Below, piece after piece: positions 1-8,991 of a stretch of 64,000 nucleotides of DNA; positions within the stretch are counted from its first letter, which is position 1; every line of letters begins with the position of its first letter. The position numbers were made by a program, and so were the translations under genes. The notes under the pieces are model-generated. The model worked only from the letters and a program-made list of their open reading frames with translations. It searched no databases and was not told the origin of the DNA. Origin of the DNA: a bacterium (GTDB taxonomy: Bacteria > Bacteroidota > Bacteroidia > Cytophagales > Cyclobacteriaceae); NCBI GenBank assembly GCA_024743255.1, contig JANSWY010000025.1, positions 1 through 64,000 of the forward strand, read 5' to 3'.

Positions 1-143
1 GGTACGAGACATTCTCAATTCCTGACCGGTGTTGAGAACCACTTTGTCACCGGTCAACCATTGTAAATCTGAAGCATGTGAAGTCGGTTAATGGTGACAA
101 AGTGGTTCTCAACACCGGTCAGGAATTGAGAATGTCTCGTACC
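1..143. repeat. Perfect inverted repeat, arms of at least 51 bp, at the window edge
   Basis: Bases 1-51 are the exact reverse complement of 93-143, with a 41-base spacer at 52-92. The left arm may continue beyond the window. The right arm codes for the end of a LytTR domain, so the left arm is an inverted copy of that coding sequence. The junction near base 51 carries the shared word gtcacc, which would fit a template switch. It may be a real fold-back duplication or an artefact at a contig end; the sequence alone cannot decide. Confidence 0.95.
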
Positions 144-176
144 TACAAAAAAGGTGTACAAGAAATGATTAAGTAA
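36..176 (+). pseudogene. C-terminal remnant of a LytTR DNA-binding response regulator
   Basis: Frame 3 reads into the TAA at 174-176 and gives a typical LytTR domain end: HRSTIVNL near 48-71, GDKVVLNTGQEL near 93-128, then MSRTYKKG. LytTR domains normally carry an HRS-x-VNL element and end in a dG-x-L-x-SR-x-YKK pattern, so the match is good. Upstream of about base 48 the frame runs into the inverted copy and meets a stop at 33-35, so the receiver domain and the first half of the DNA-binding domain are missing here. The full gene would be a LytR/AlgR-type two-component regulator. Whether the break is biological or an assembly effect is open. Confidence 0.7.
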
Positions 177-256
177 TCCTGCATTTCGCGCTAGCAAACC
201 TGTCACTCACGACAAAATCACCCTCTACTTCAATTAGATTAACTTAATTAGGGGAT

Positions 257-484
257 ATGAATTCAGATGCACTCATAATGCTTGACTTACTATCCGCCAG
301 AGAAATGGAAGTTCTGAAGCTTATTGCATGTGGTAAAAGTAGGGAGGAAATATCTCTGGAAATGGAGATTTCAAAACTGACTTATGATAGTTATCGCAAA
401 GCCATCAGAAACAAGCTTCAGATCAAGTCACAGGCAGATTGGGCTAAGATTATTATGCAAATGAATTCTAAAGAATTGTATTAG
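257..484 (+). CDS. Stand-alone LuxR/GerE-type helix-turn-helix protein
   Basis: This 75-residue protein consists almost only of a LuxR-type HTH: LSAREMEVLKLIACG (residues 13-27), then a recognition-helix region around SKLTYDSYRKAIRNKL (39-54). The word LSxREmEVLkLia-G-s is the usual start of this domain. There is no receiver or sensor domain, so it either acts alone as a small DNA-binding protein or partners with another regulator. A purine-rich AGGGG ends two bases before the ATG, too close for a normal ribosome site. It follows the LytTR fragment by 80 bases on the same strand. Target genes are unknown. It may instead be a remnant of a longer regulator, though the frame is intact. Confidence 0.7.
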   Translation: MNSDALIMLDLLSAREMEVLKLIACGKSREEISLEMEISKLTYDSYRKAIRNKLQIKSQADWAKIIMQMNSKELY

Positions 485-791
485 TTACAAGTGTATGATT
501 AGCGCAGATGAACACAATCTGTTAATTACGCATCAACTCTCGTCCACAAATTATGGGTGCAACTTCCTAAGTCCACTTTAACCTTCATAGTTGCACCCGA
601 ATTTTTTGTTTCTCCAACAATTTTCAAATGCAAACGATATTCATGACAAATAACAGTTTGGCAACTGACCTAGCTAAGTAAATACTGCTTTTTAATGAAC
701 CACCTTTGGGATCGAACATTGAACCAAAGTATGATTTACCATCCTCTGGGGATGAGTAAAAAATAATTCAACAACTTAAAAAATAGCAAAA
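485..791. other. Intergenic region upstream of pckA
   Basis: About 307 bases without a credible gene. I find no clean TTTG-N19-TAnnTTTG promoter. A small dyad (catcc/ggatg, 741-755) lies about 40 bases before pckA. The pckA promoter should be here, but I cannot place it. Confidence 0.5.
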
Positions 792-2423
792 ATGGAAGCA
801 GTAGCCGAAATTGCCCACGACCTAGAAAAATACGAGCTGAAAGACACCAATGCACACTGGAACCTGAGTCCGGAAGAACTTCAAAGAATTACTGTTGAGA
901 AAGGAATGGGTGTAGAAACCGATAATGGCACCCTCGCTATAAACACCGGAAAATTTACTGGTAGATCCCCAAAAGATAGATTTTTAGTTAAAGATGAATA
1001 CACTGAAGACAAAGTATGGTGGGGAAGAATTAACAAACCAATTTCTCCTGAAAACTTCGACAGACTTTATGACGAAGTAGCCAACTACTTGTCTGGAAGA
1101 GAAATTTACGCAAGAGACGGATATGTATGTGCCGACCCTGAGTACAGACTAAACATCCGAACGGTTACTGAATACCCATGGTCAAACTTCTTTATCAACA
1201 GCATGTTCCTTCGTCCAAACGAAGAGGAGCTAGCGAATTTTGATGAAGACTGGCTGATTTTATGCGCACCTGGGTATGTTTGTCCAGACCCTGAAGGATT
1301 CGGAATCAGACAAGGTAACTTCTCTATCCTAAACTTCACCAGAAAAGTAGCACTAGTAGGTGGATCTGCTTATACTGGAGAAATGAAAAAAGGTATCTTC
1401 TCTGCATTGAACTTAATCCTTCCTGTTGACAGAAATGTGCTTCCAATGCACTGTTCTGCTAACGTTGGAGAAGATGGCGAGACTGCAATTTTCTTCGGAT
1501 TATCTGGAACAGGAAAAACAACGTTATCTGCCGATCCTAATAGAAGACTAATTGGAGATGATGAGCACGGCTGGACTCCTGAAAATACAATCTTCAACTT
1601 TGAGGGAGGTTGCTACGCAAAAGCAATTGACCTGACTGAAGAGAAAGAGCCAGACATCTACAGAGCCATCAAGCCAGGAGCGTTACTGGAAAACATTGTG
1701 TTCAAGGAAGGAACAAAAACTCCGGATTACTTTGACTCTTCTATCACACAGAATACGAGGGTAAGTTATCCAATTGAGCATATTGACAATATCCAAACTC
1801 CTTCTTACGCTGCAAATCCGAAGAATATCTTCTTCCTGACTTGTGACGCATTTGGAGTATTACCTCCAGTTTCTAAGTTGACCCCTGGACAGGCCGCTTA
1901 CCACTTCATCTCTGGATATACTGCGAAAGTTGCAGGAACAGAAGCAGGTATTACGGAACCAGTTCCTTCTTTCTCTGCATGTTTCGGAGAGCCATTTATG
2001 CCTCTTCACCCAACAGTTTACGCAGAAATGCTAAGCAAAAAAATGCAGGAAAATGGAGTTAACGTTTGGCTGATCAACACTGGATGGAGCGGTGGACCTT
2101 ACGGAGTAGGATCTAGAATTAAATTGAAATACACCAGAGCAATGATCACAGCAATCCTTAAAGGAGAGCTTGACAATGTGGACTATGAAGAACATCCAAT
2201 CTTCGGTTTACATATGCCAAAATACTGCCCTGGAGTACCAACAGAAATGCTTGACCCAATGAACACCTGGTTACAAAAAGGAGCATATGTGAGCAAAGCG
2301 ATTCAGCTATCTCACAGCTTCCACATCAACTTCGATAAGTTCATAAATCAGGCTTCTGAGGAAATCATGCACGGTGGACCACTAATTGATGCTCACCAGA
2401 TCATGTCTGATGATATTGCATAG
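792..2423 (+). CDS. pckA: Phosphoenolpyruvate carboxykinase (ATP)
   Basis: Catalyses oxaloacetate + ATP to phosphoenolpyruvate + ADP + CO2, the committed cytosolic step of gluconeogenesis. At 543 residues it has the usual size of the ATP-dependent family. Visible motifs are GRSPKDRF (57-64), the P-loop GLSGTGKTTLSAD (236-248), the metal-binding RRLIGDDEHGW (251-261) and FEGGCYAK (270-277). The start at 792 gives the normal N-terminus. It stands alone, with a clear terminator behind it. In an organism that lives on polysaccharides and amino acids it would serve growth on non-sugar carbon. Confidence 0.97.
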   Translation: MEAVAEIAHDLEKYELKDTNAHWNLSPEELQRITVEKGMGVETDNGTLAINTGKFTGRSPKDRFLVKDEYTEDKVWWGRINKPISPENFDRLYDEVANYLSGREIYARDGYVCADPEYRLNIRTVTEYPWSNFFINSMFLRPNEEELANFDEDWLILCAPGYVCPDPEGFGIRQGNFSILNFTRKVALVGGSAYTGEMKKGIFSALNLILPVDRNVLPMHCSANVGEDGETAIFFGLSGTGKTTLSADPNRRLIGDDEHGWTPENTIFNFEGGCYAKAIDLTEEKEPDIYRAIKPGALLENIVFKEGTKTPDYFDSSITQNTRVSYPIEHIDNIQTPSYAANPKNIFFLTCDAFGVLPPVSKLTPGQAAYHFISGYTAKVAGTEAGITEPVPSFSACFGEPFMPLHPTVYAEMLSKKMQENGVNVWLINTGWSGGPYGVGSRIKLKYTRAMITAILKGELDNVDYEEHPIFGLHMPKYCPGVPTEMLDPMNTWLQKGAYVSKAIQLSHSFHINFDKFINQASEEIMHGGPLIDAHQIMSDDIA

Positions 2424-2448
2424 AAAGCCAATAAAGTAGATAATTTTA

Positions 2449-2486
2449 AGAGCCGCCTCAAAGAAATTTGGGGCGGTTTCTTTTTT
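2449..2486 (+). terminator. Rho-independent terminator of pckA
   Basis: A GC-rich stem (gccgcctc with ggggcggt) with an AT-rich loop is followed by a run of T, 26 bases behind the pckA stop. Confidence 0.85.
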
Positions 2487-2500
2487 GAATCATGGATGAT

Positions 2501-2534
2501 TAGACAAAAGATGTTAGACATTAGACAATAGACA
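2501..2534 (+). repeat. Four copies of TAGACA in 34 bases
   Basis: TAGACA occurs at 2501, 2515, 2522 and 2529, with irregular spacing, between the pckA terminator and the next gene. It may be a simple degenerate repeat or a regulator-binding cluster. Confidence 0.6.
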
Positions 2535-2568
2535 TTTTTTGGTTAGATTATGGAATTACTGATTACTC

Positions 2569-3705
2569 ATGAGAAAGCTATTCAAAGTTCTGGGGCTTGG
2601 ATTCCTGTTGTTTCTGATTATACTATGTGCATTTCTAAGGTTAAGGTATGGGGGTGGAGAGTATTATCCATCGGTGATAACTGAGCCTTTATTACCAAGC
2701 GATAGCCTTGAACTATTTTTTGAATTTGATGAACCACTTGGAAACATTGCAGTCTCTAAAGATAACAGGGTATTCTTCACCGTCCACCCGGAATCCAGAC
2801 CTGCAAATAATAAAGTCTTAGAAATCGTAAATGGTGTAGCTGTTCCTTTTCCAAACCAATCATTTCAATCGACTCACTTTGAAACTGTCCTTGGCCTTTT
2901 TATTGATACCAAAAACCAACTGTGGACAATTGATCATGGAAATCACGGGTTTGGGAATGTAAGGATACTAGCCTTTGATCTGGAAACGAAAGAAGCAATC
3001 TACGATCACACATTTGATTCTGAAATTGCTCCACTTGGCTCATTTTTCAATGACTTACAGGTAGATATTGAAAATGGATTCGTATATATCGCTGACTTCA
3101 ACTTCTTTGGAAGAAATCCAGCACTTGTGGTTCATGATCTGAATAGTGGTAAATCAAGAAGGTTATTGGAAAGCCACACTTCGGTATTCCCTCAGGATTG
3201 GATAATCAGAAGTCCCGTGCAAGACATGACATTTGCAGGTGGATTGGTTGCTCTGAAGCCGGGGATTGATGGAATTGTTCTGGATCATAAAAATGAATAT
3301 GTCTACTGGGGAGCGATGGCACATGATCAACTATACAAAATCCCAGCAAGAGTAATAAATGACTTCAGTACTCCACATGCGGAAGTTGAAGATGCTATCA
3401 TTAATGTGGGCAAGAAACCAATGAGCGATGGGCTTAGTATTGACACTCTTGGAAATATCTACATAACTGATGTTGAAAATCAAGGGTTAGCAATCATGAC
3501 GCCTGAGGGTGAACTATCCACTCTGATCCGGGATGATCGTGTGACCTGGGCTGATGGGTGTAGTTTTGGGAGAGACGGTTATCTATACTTCACCGATAGC
3601 GAACTCCCAAATCAAATGCTTAAGACGAAATCGGCCATGCTAGAAAGTGCTCCATATGGTATTTTTAGGTTCAAACCTCTTAGTGGTGGAGTACCTGGTA
3701 GGTAG
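2569..3705 (+). CDS. Major royal jelly/yellow-family beta-propeller protein, membrane-anchored
   Basis: The 378-residue protein starts with a hydrophobic segment (residues 4-24), probably a signal anchor, and continues as an SMP-30-like six-bladed propeller. Recognisable family words are LWTIDHGNHG, FNDLQVD, VYIADFNFFGRNPALVVHDL and YVYWGAMAHDQLYKIP, which match the MRJP/yellow family as seen in bacteria, often labelled dopachrome-tautomerase-related. Bacterial members have no firmly known substrate. It should sit in the periplasm. No gene partner is evident: the downstream gene converges on it with a 15-base gap. Family call is firm, function is not. Confidence 0.8.
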   Translation: MRKLFKVLGLGFLLFLIILCAFLRLRYGGGEYYPSVITEPLLPSDSLELFFEFDEPLGNIAVSKDNRVFFTVHPESRPANNKVLEIVNGVAVPFPNQSFQSTHFETVLGLFIDTKNQLWTIDHGNHGFGNVRILAFDLETKEAIYDHTFDSEIAPLGSFFNDLQVDIENGFVYIADFNFFGRNPALVVHDLNSGKSRRLLESHTSVFPQDWIIRSPVQDMTFAGGLVALKPGIDGIVLDHKNEYVYWGAMAHDQLYKIPARVINDFSTPHAEVEDAIINVGKKPMSDGLSIDTLGNIYITDVENQGLAIMTPEGELSTLIRDDRVTWADGCSFGRDGYLYFTDSELPNQMLKTKSAMLESAPYGIFRFKPLSGGVPGR

Positions 3706-3720
3706 CCACGCAATACTCTA

Positions 3721-5634
3721 TCAATCAATTCTAGTGAGAACAATTGGCTCATTTACTTTTTCGATCATTTTGGTGTAAAACAGCCTAAAATCATGAAAAT
3801 ATCTTGGCTTAATTTCATTCTGAAGTACCTGATACGATGTTGAAACTAATATCTTATCACCTACTTCCTTGCAACGAAATTCAAATTTTGCTTCCTTATT
3901 TGGCAAAGTAAGAGCGATGCTGGTTGGCAATTCATCTACTTTAAATCCATTAGGAATTTGCAACGTAAAAGTTTGATTAAGGAAAGGTGTAATCTTGAAT
4001 TGAATAGGAAAATTCCTTTCATCTCTTTTGAATGGATTCTCCTCCAAATCTGGTTCAAGATTCGTATTGATATACAATATATCAGATTCTGAAATTGGCT
4101 CTTCGGTATCTTTCAACACTAGATTTACCTTTAATGGCTTTTCAGCATCAAGTAAGTTAAGATCACTGTATTTGGTTAATTCATAGTTGGAAACATTACT
4201 TACTTTCTCAGAAAGCTTTGAGCTATCATTTCTAACTATGTATTTCCTCATAGATTCAGCAGAATAATCTTTCAGTAACCATGAAATATCTTTTGTCAGA
4301 TACCCGGTACTATCAAAGTAGAACGACGCGAAGACCACATCCATTTTTTTCTTTGCATTTGAAATTTTAATCCATTCTGCATTATCCCTTTCAGTTAACA
4401 CACCTTCTTTCACATTGGATTGCAACGGTAACATTCCAAATGGAAGCCTGCCTTGAGAGCTAGCATCCAGGAAATAATATTTGCCATTGATCGGAACTCG
4501 CAGAATCAGATGATTAAAATCCGTGAAGAACGGAGACTGCTTGAAAGTTATACCATTTGATATAGTACTAATTACGATAATATCAGAAGGAATTTCTGCC
4601 TCTCTTAGTAATCCTCTTAAATGAAGATTAAGACTACTGGAGTTTCCTTTTCTATTCTTGAAATAGTCGACAAATCGCTCATTCGGAATTAAACCATACC
4701 TCCTGTTCCAGTCATAATTGGATGTCACATAATTAAACAATGCCTTAACTTTTCCCAGTTGGCCTGAAGGAAGTGTAATAGCTTCTAATTCTTCCCGTAT
4801 CTTGGCTTTTCTTGTAGTGTTGTACTCATTAAACCTGGCATGTTTATACAGCGTATGAGCAAAGTCCTCCCAGCCACCGCTAACTTTCTGAACGGTCCCT
4901 GAACCATAGTATTCCTCCAGCTGCAATCTTACTTTTTCATAATAGTCATTGTGGTTCAATAAAAATGGTTCATCAGGTTTGATAGAAGGGACATTCATTA
5001 ACTCCCATTGGCTTTGATTAGGGCCAGTGCCATACTTTCTTATTAACCTTGGCCCCTGAAATAATATTTTGTAAGCAAGTGCATTAGGAATTTCAGTCTC
5101 CAGCTTAGAGTAAAGCGTAGGAATTTCCTCTTGAAACCTCCAGGCATCAATGGTAGTAATACCTTCAGATTTTAAAGTATAAGTATACTCTATGATTGAC
5201 CCGACTTTAACATCAGGAAACGTCCATTTAAATGAACTGAACCTATCAGTAACTTCAGTCTTGAAAGTAGAGGCTTTGTCTACTTTCAGAGTCTCCATAT
5301 TTCCTTCTGAGTCGGTATTTATGGTCTGAGCTTTGAAACGAATAATATCTTCAAAACCGTCATAGCTATAAAAATACACTTCACGATTTGCCTCTTTAAT
5401 TCCTTCTTCTGAAAGGATTTTAATTCTCTTTCTGATTTCAATATTATGGCCAGATCCCTGAACAAAATATAGTTTCCCTGTATTGAAAAGGACCACTGCA
5501 TTTGCATCAGATTCGAATTCAACTGAATCTAATTCCAACTCTCTCTGGCTGACTTTACCCCATTTGGAAACCTGAGCGGTAGATTGAAAACTAATTGATA
5601 GGACTAAAAAGACAGTTAGGTATCTAAAAAACAT
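3721..5634 (-). CDS. DUF3857 and transglutaminase-like exported protein, catalytic Cys replaced
   Basis: I place the start at the ATG ending at 5634 because it gives a clean signal peptide (MFFRYLTVFLVLSISFQSTAQ); the longer frame would add 23 unlikely residues. The 637-residue product has an N-terminal DUF3857 region (about residues 30-190) and a transglutaminase-like core (about 280-400). At the usual G-[DN]-C-x-[DE] position the sequence is KGNSSSLN, so the nucleophilic Cys is Ser, while the later His (FNHLILRV) and Asp (FLDAS) survive. A beta-sandwich-like C-terminal region follows. It is likely a non-enzymatic periplasmic or outer-membrane protein. Its role is unknown. Confidence 0.8.
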   Translation of the reverse strand: MFFRYLTVFLVLSISFQSTAQVSKWGKVSQRELELDSVEFESDANAVVLFNTGKLYFVQGSGHNIEIRKRIKILSEEGIKEANREVYFYSYDGFEDIIRFKAQTINTDSEGNMETLKVDKASTFKTEVTDRFSSFKWTFPDVKVGSIIEYTYTLKSEGITTIDAWRFQEEIPTLYSKLETEIPNALAYKILFQGPRLIRKYGTGPNQSQWELMNVPSIKPDEPFLLNHNDYYEKVRLQLEEYYGSGTVQKVSGGWEDFAHTLYKHARFNEYNTTRKAKIREELEAITLPSGQLGKVKALFNYVTSNYDWNRRYGLIPNERFVDYFKNRKGNSSSLNLHLRGLLREAEIPSDIIVISTISNGITFKQSPFFTDFNHLILRVPINGKYYFLDASSQGRLPFGMLPLQSNVKEGVLTERDNAEWIKISNAKKKMDVVFASFYFDSTGYLTKDISWLLKDYSAESMRKYIVRNDSSKLSEKVSNVSNYELTKYSDLNLLDAEKPLKVNLVLKDTEEPISESDILYINTNLEPDLEENPFKRDERNFPIQFKITPFLNQTFTLQIPNGFKVDELPTSIALTLPNKEAKFEFRCKEVGDKILVSTSYQVLQNEIKPRYFHDFRLFYTKMIEKVNEPIVLTRID

Positions 5635-5660
5635 GATTTCGATAGTTATAGATAGATGGC

Positions 5661-5702
5661 AAAAATAAAGAAACCTGGCAGGAATCAAATTGACTCCTGC
5701 CA
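5661..5702 (-). terminator. Terminator of the aldehyde dehydrogenase gene
   Basis: On the minus strand an 8-bp stem (tggcagga/tcctgcca, 5676-5702) is followed by a T-rich tract, 16 bases after the stop at 5718. Confidence 0.75.
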
Positions 5703-5717
5703 AGGTAATATCATGTA

Positions 5718-7262
5718 TTAAAATTCAAACTTAATTCCTTGTGCTAAAGGCAATTCAGTTGTATAGTTAATTGTATTAGTTTGTCTTCTCATGTAAACTT
5801 TCCATGCGTCAGAACCTGATTCTCTTCCTCCACCAGTTTCTTTTTCTCCACCGAAAGCTCCACCAATCTCAGCACCTGAAGTTCCGATATTCACGTTTGC
5901 AATTCCGCAATCAGAACCTGCGTGTGATAAGAATAATTCAGACTCTCTAAGGTTAGAAGTCATAATTGCAGATGAAAGCCCTTGAGGAACATCATTCTGA
6001 ATACCGATTGCTTCATTGATATCTGAGTATTTCATCAAATAAAGAATTGGAGCAAAAGTTTCATTCTGAACAATCTCGAAACTATTCTCTACCTCATAAA
6101 TAGCAGGCTTTACATAGCATCCAGACTCATATCCTTCGCCTTCTAAAACTCCACCAGCAACAACTTCTTTTCCACCTTCTTCTTTGATCTTTTCGATTGC
6201 TCCAAGGTAAGAATTTACCGCAAGCGTATCGATCAGTGGACCTACGTGATTAGTTTGATCTAATGGATTACCAATCTTAAGTTGTCCGTAAGCATTTACA
6301 AGTTTTGCTTTTACATCTTCGAAAATGCTATCGTGGATGATCAATCTTCTTGTACTAGTACATCTCTGTCCAGCAGTTCCTACTGCACCAAATACAGCCC
6401 CGATAAGAGACATATCAAGATCTGCATCTTTTGAAATGATAATCGCGTTGTTTCCTCCAAGCTCCAATAAAGCTCTTCCTAATCTTCTTCCAACAGCTTC
6501 ACCAACTAGTTTACCCATTCTGATAGAACCAGTAGCAGAAACCAAAGGAACTCTACCGTCATTAGACATTAATTCTCCAATCTTATAATCACCAATAACA
6601 AGACCGCTAAGACCTTCTGGTAAATTATTAGCCTTGAATACTTTCTGAGCAATTTTCTGGCAAGCAATTGCAGTAACAGGAGTTTTCTCTGATGGCTTCC
6701 AAACACAAACATCTCCACATACCCAAGCCAACATTGTGTTCCATGACCAAACTGCTACTGGAAAGTTGAACGCAGAAATAACACCAACAATACCAAGTGG
6801 GTGGTACTGCTCATACATTCTGTGGCCAGGTCTTTCAGAGTGCATTGTCAGACCGTATAACTGACGAGAAAGTCCTACTGCAAAGTCACAGATGTCGATC
6901 ATTTCCTGAACTTCACCTAGACCTTCCTGATATGACTTACCCATTTCATAAGAAACAAGTTTTCCAAGAGCCTCTTTATTAACTCTTAATTCCTCTCCAA
7001 TCTGGCGAACTATTTCACCTCTTTGAGGAGCAGGAGTAGTTCTCCATACACCAAATGCTTCTTTAGCTTTTTCAATCACCTGATTGTAAGTTTCCTCAGT
7101 TGCTGCTTCTACAGTAGCAATTAATTTACCATCTACAGGTGATATGGATTCAATAGTCTCCCCTTTTGATTCCAACCACGCTTCACCAGTTGAAGAACCC
7201 GAGTTATGAGCTTCAATTCCCAGTGTCTTTAGTGCCTCTTGAATACCGAATTGATCTGACAT
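5718..7262 (-). CDS. ALDH7-type aldehyde dehydrogenase (aminoadipate-semialdehyde / piperideine-6-carboxylate dehydrogenase)
   Basis: A 514-residue NAD(P)-dependent aldehyde dehydrogenase. The general base is Glu267 in LLELGGNN, and the nucleophile is Cys301 in GTAGQRCTSTRR. The N-terminus (LGIEAHNSGSSTGEAW), NVNIGTSGAEIGGAFGGEKETGGG and GRESGSDAWKVYMRRQTNTINY are hallmarks of the ALDH7 (antiquitin/AmaB) branch. Those enzymes oxidise alpha-aminoadipate semialdehyde to aminoadipate in lysine catabolism. The ALDH7 assignment is firm; the exact substrate is inferred from the family. It is transcribed alone from a near-perfect Bacteroidota promoter and closed by its own terminator. Confidence 0.88.
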   Translation of the reverse strand: MSDQFGIQEALKTLGIEAHNSGSSTGEAWLESKGETIESISPVDGKLIATVEAATEETYNQVIEKAKEAFGVWRTTPAPQRGEIVRQIGEELRVNKEALGKLVSYEMGKSYQEGLGEVQEMIDICDFAVGLSRQLYGLTMHSERPGHRMYEQYHPLGIVGVISAFNFPVAVWSWNTMLAWVCGDVCVWKPSEKTPVTAIACQKIAQKVFKANNLPEGLSGLVIGDYKIGELMSNDGRVPLVSATGSIRMGKLVGEAVGRRLGRALLELGGNNAIIISKDADLDMSLIGAVFGAVGTAGQRCTSTRRLIIHDSIFEDVKAKLVNAYGQLKIGNPLDQTNHVGPLIDTLAVNSYLGAIEKIKEEGGKEVVAGGVLEGEGYESGCYVKPAIYEVENSFEIVQNETFAPILYLMKYSDINEAIGIQNDVPQGLSSAIMTSNLRESELFLSHAGSDCGIANVNIGTSGAEIGGAFGGEKETGGGRESGSDAWKVYMRRQTNTINYTTELPLAQGIKFEF

Positions 7263-7288
7263 AATTTCTATATTAATGTTGTTTGCCG

Positions 7289-7319
7289 CAAAGCTAAGAA
7301 AAGCATCAATACGGACAAA
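7289..7319 (-). promoter_or_regulatory. Bacteroidota-type promoter of the aldehyde dehydrogenase gene
   Basis: On the minus strand: TTTG (7319-7316), 19 bases, then TAGCTTTG (7296-7289). This matches the TTTG-N19-TAnnTTTG consensus of the primary sigma factor of Bacteroidota. The -7 box ends 26 bases before the ATG. Confidence 0.8.
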
Positions 7320-7340
7320 CCGGAGAAGAAATATTCATCA

Positions 7341-7378
7341 TCAAACAAAAAAAGAGGGACATTTTTCAACGTCCCTCT
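7341..7378 (-). terminator. Terminator of the degP/htrA-like gene
   Basis: On the minus strand an 8-bp stem (agagggac/gtccctct, 7353-7378) is followed by seven T. It lies 30 bases after the stop at 7409. Confidence 0.85.
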
Positions 7379-7408
7379 AAGAAAAAACTACTTACACTTA
7401 TCTAATAA

Positions 7409-8887
7409 TTACCAACCTAATCCGTAATACGCCTTGTCACCATTTGGATAAATCCCTTCAATTAAAATTCCATCTCCTGATAATCCATCGAGTTTATCCT
7501 CAAGATCTCCTAAATCCGCAATTGGCTCTCTATCGATCTTGGTAACAATAAATCCTTCCTTTATTCCCGCTTCTTCCCATTTGCCTCCATCAAGAGACTT
7601 TAATCTTACTCCTCCATCAATTCCCAGTCTGCTGGATAACTCTGAAGAGACCTCTTCAAATTCAGCTCCTTCTACTTCCATCGATTTCTTCTCAGCAAGA
7701 ACTATTTGTGTATTTCCTGATGTGTTTTTCAATGTAGCTCTGGAAATTTTCGTTTTTCCATCCCTTATATAAGTAACATCAATTTCATCGCCAGGCCTGT
7801 TTAGAGCAACTACCTCCTGTAGTTCGGATACATTATCGACCGTTTGGCCATCGATTGCGACAATGACATCTCCAGATTCAATCCCTGCATCTTCGGCTGC
7901 ACTGTTATTATTTACTGCTCTTACGTAAACACCCTTCAAGACATCTAAACCTTCACTTTCAGCAAGTTCTGCGCTTACACTAAGTATTGAAATTCCTAAT
8001 AGAGCTCTTTGTACAGTCCCAAATTCTTTAAGATCCCCCACCACTTTTTTTACTAAAGTTGCAGGAACAGCAAATGAATAGCCTGCAAATGTTCCAGTAG
8101 GGGTTGCTATAGCTGTATTAATTCCTACCAGCTCACCTCTGAGATTTACCAGAGCTCCACCACTATTACCAGGGTTAACTGCAGCATCTGTTTGAATGAA
8201 TGACTCTATTTGAAGACCACTTCTATCTCTTAGGATATTTAGGTTTCTTCCTTTTGCACTTACAATTCCAGCAGTCACTGTTGATCTAAATTCAAATGGA
8301 TTTCCTACTGCCAACACCCATTCGCCGATTTTTAGATTATTGGAACTTCCAAAATTGATTTGTGGCAGATTTTTTCCATCAATCTTGAGCAAAGCCAGAT
8401 CAGTAGATGGATCAGTACCTACAATCTCCGCTGTAAAAGTTCTATTATCGTTTAGCAACACTTCAATCTCACTAGCATCCTCCACAACATGGTTATTGGT
8501 TACGATAAAACCATCCTCACTCATTATAACACCTGACCCAGCACCTCTTGAAGGTCTTCCCTGTGAAGGAGATCCACCTCTATCGAAATATTCTCTGAAA
8601 AAATCATTGAAATCCGATGAACTACTTCTTGAATGTCCGCTATATACAGTTCTGATATGGACCACTGCAGGAGTAGTGATATCAGCAGCGTTAACAAAAT
8701 TTAGTCCTTCAGGAACGATAATCTCGGAAGAGTCTGGAGAATAATTGGTCAAACTCACTGGTTTATCTGACTCATACGGGACATATATTTTTTCCTTTTC
8801 TCCAAAGTATATGAATCCTCCGAGTGCTATGGCTGCTCCAAAAAAGGAGGCAAAGACCATTCCGAGTATATATTGTCTTTTATTCAT
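7409..8887 (-). CDS. Trypsin-like serine protease, DegP/HtrA family (S1C)
   Basis: A 492-residue periplasmic quality-control protease/chaperone. An N-terminal signal anchor (residues 7-27) is followed by the protease domain with triad His133 (TNNHVVED), Asp163 (DPSTDLALLKID) and Ser242 (NPGNSGGALV). Two PDZ domains follow (about 290-385 and 400-490); the second is short and diverged. A Ser/Arg/Gly-rich loop (82-118) before the protease core replaces the LA loop. It probably degrades or refolds misfolded envelope proteins. The next gene upstream, Hsp20, is also stress related, but a terminator separates them, so they are neighbours and not an operon. Confidence 0.93.
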   Translation of the reverse strand: MNKRQYILGMVFASFFGAAIALGGFIYFGEKEKIYVPYESDKPVSLTNYSPDSSEIIVPEGLNFVNAADITTPAVVHIRTVYSGHSRSSSSDFNDFFREYFDRGGSPSQGRPSRGAGSGVIMSEDGFIVTNNHVVEDASEIEVLLNDNRTFTAEIVGTDPSTDLALLKIDGKNLPQINFGSSNNLKIGEWVLAVGNPFEFRSTVTAGIVSAKGRNLNILRDRSGLQIESFIQTDAAVNPGNSGGALVNLRGELVGINTAIATPTGTFAGYSFAVPATLVKKVVGDLKEFGTVQRALLGISILSVSAELAESEGLDVLKGVYVRAVNNNSAAEDAGIESGDVIVAIDGQTVDNVSELQEVVALNRPGDEIDVTYIRDGKTKISRATLKNTSGNTQIVLAEKKSMEVEGAEFEEVSSELSSRLGIDGGVRLKSLDGGKWEEAGIKEGFIVTKIDREPIADLGDLEDKLDGLSGDGILIEGIYPNGDKAYYGLGW

Positions 8888-8991
8888 TTCTCTCTGTTTT
8901 TTAACCTATCTATAATTATACTCCTAAGAAGTCAATTATGTTATCACAACGGATGAGTAGACAGTAAGATTTTTAGATTAACAACTTTTAA

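Noticed and set aside
8340-8744. 134-codon plus-strand frame opposite the DegP-like gene
   Set aside because: It mirrors the protease domain of a clear family member and has no recognisable motif.
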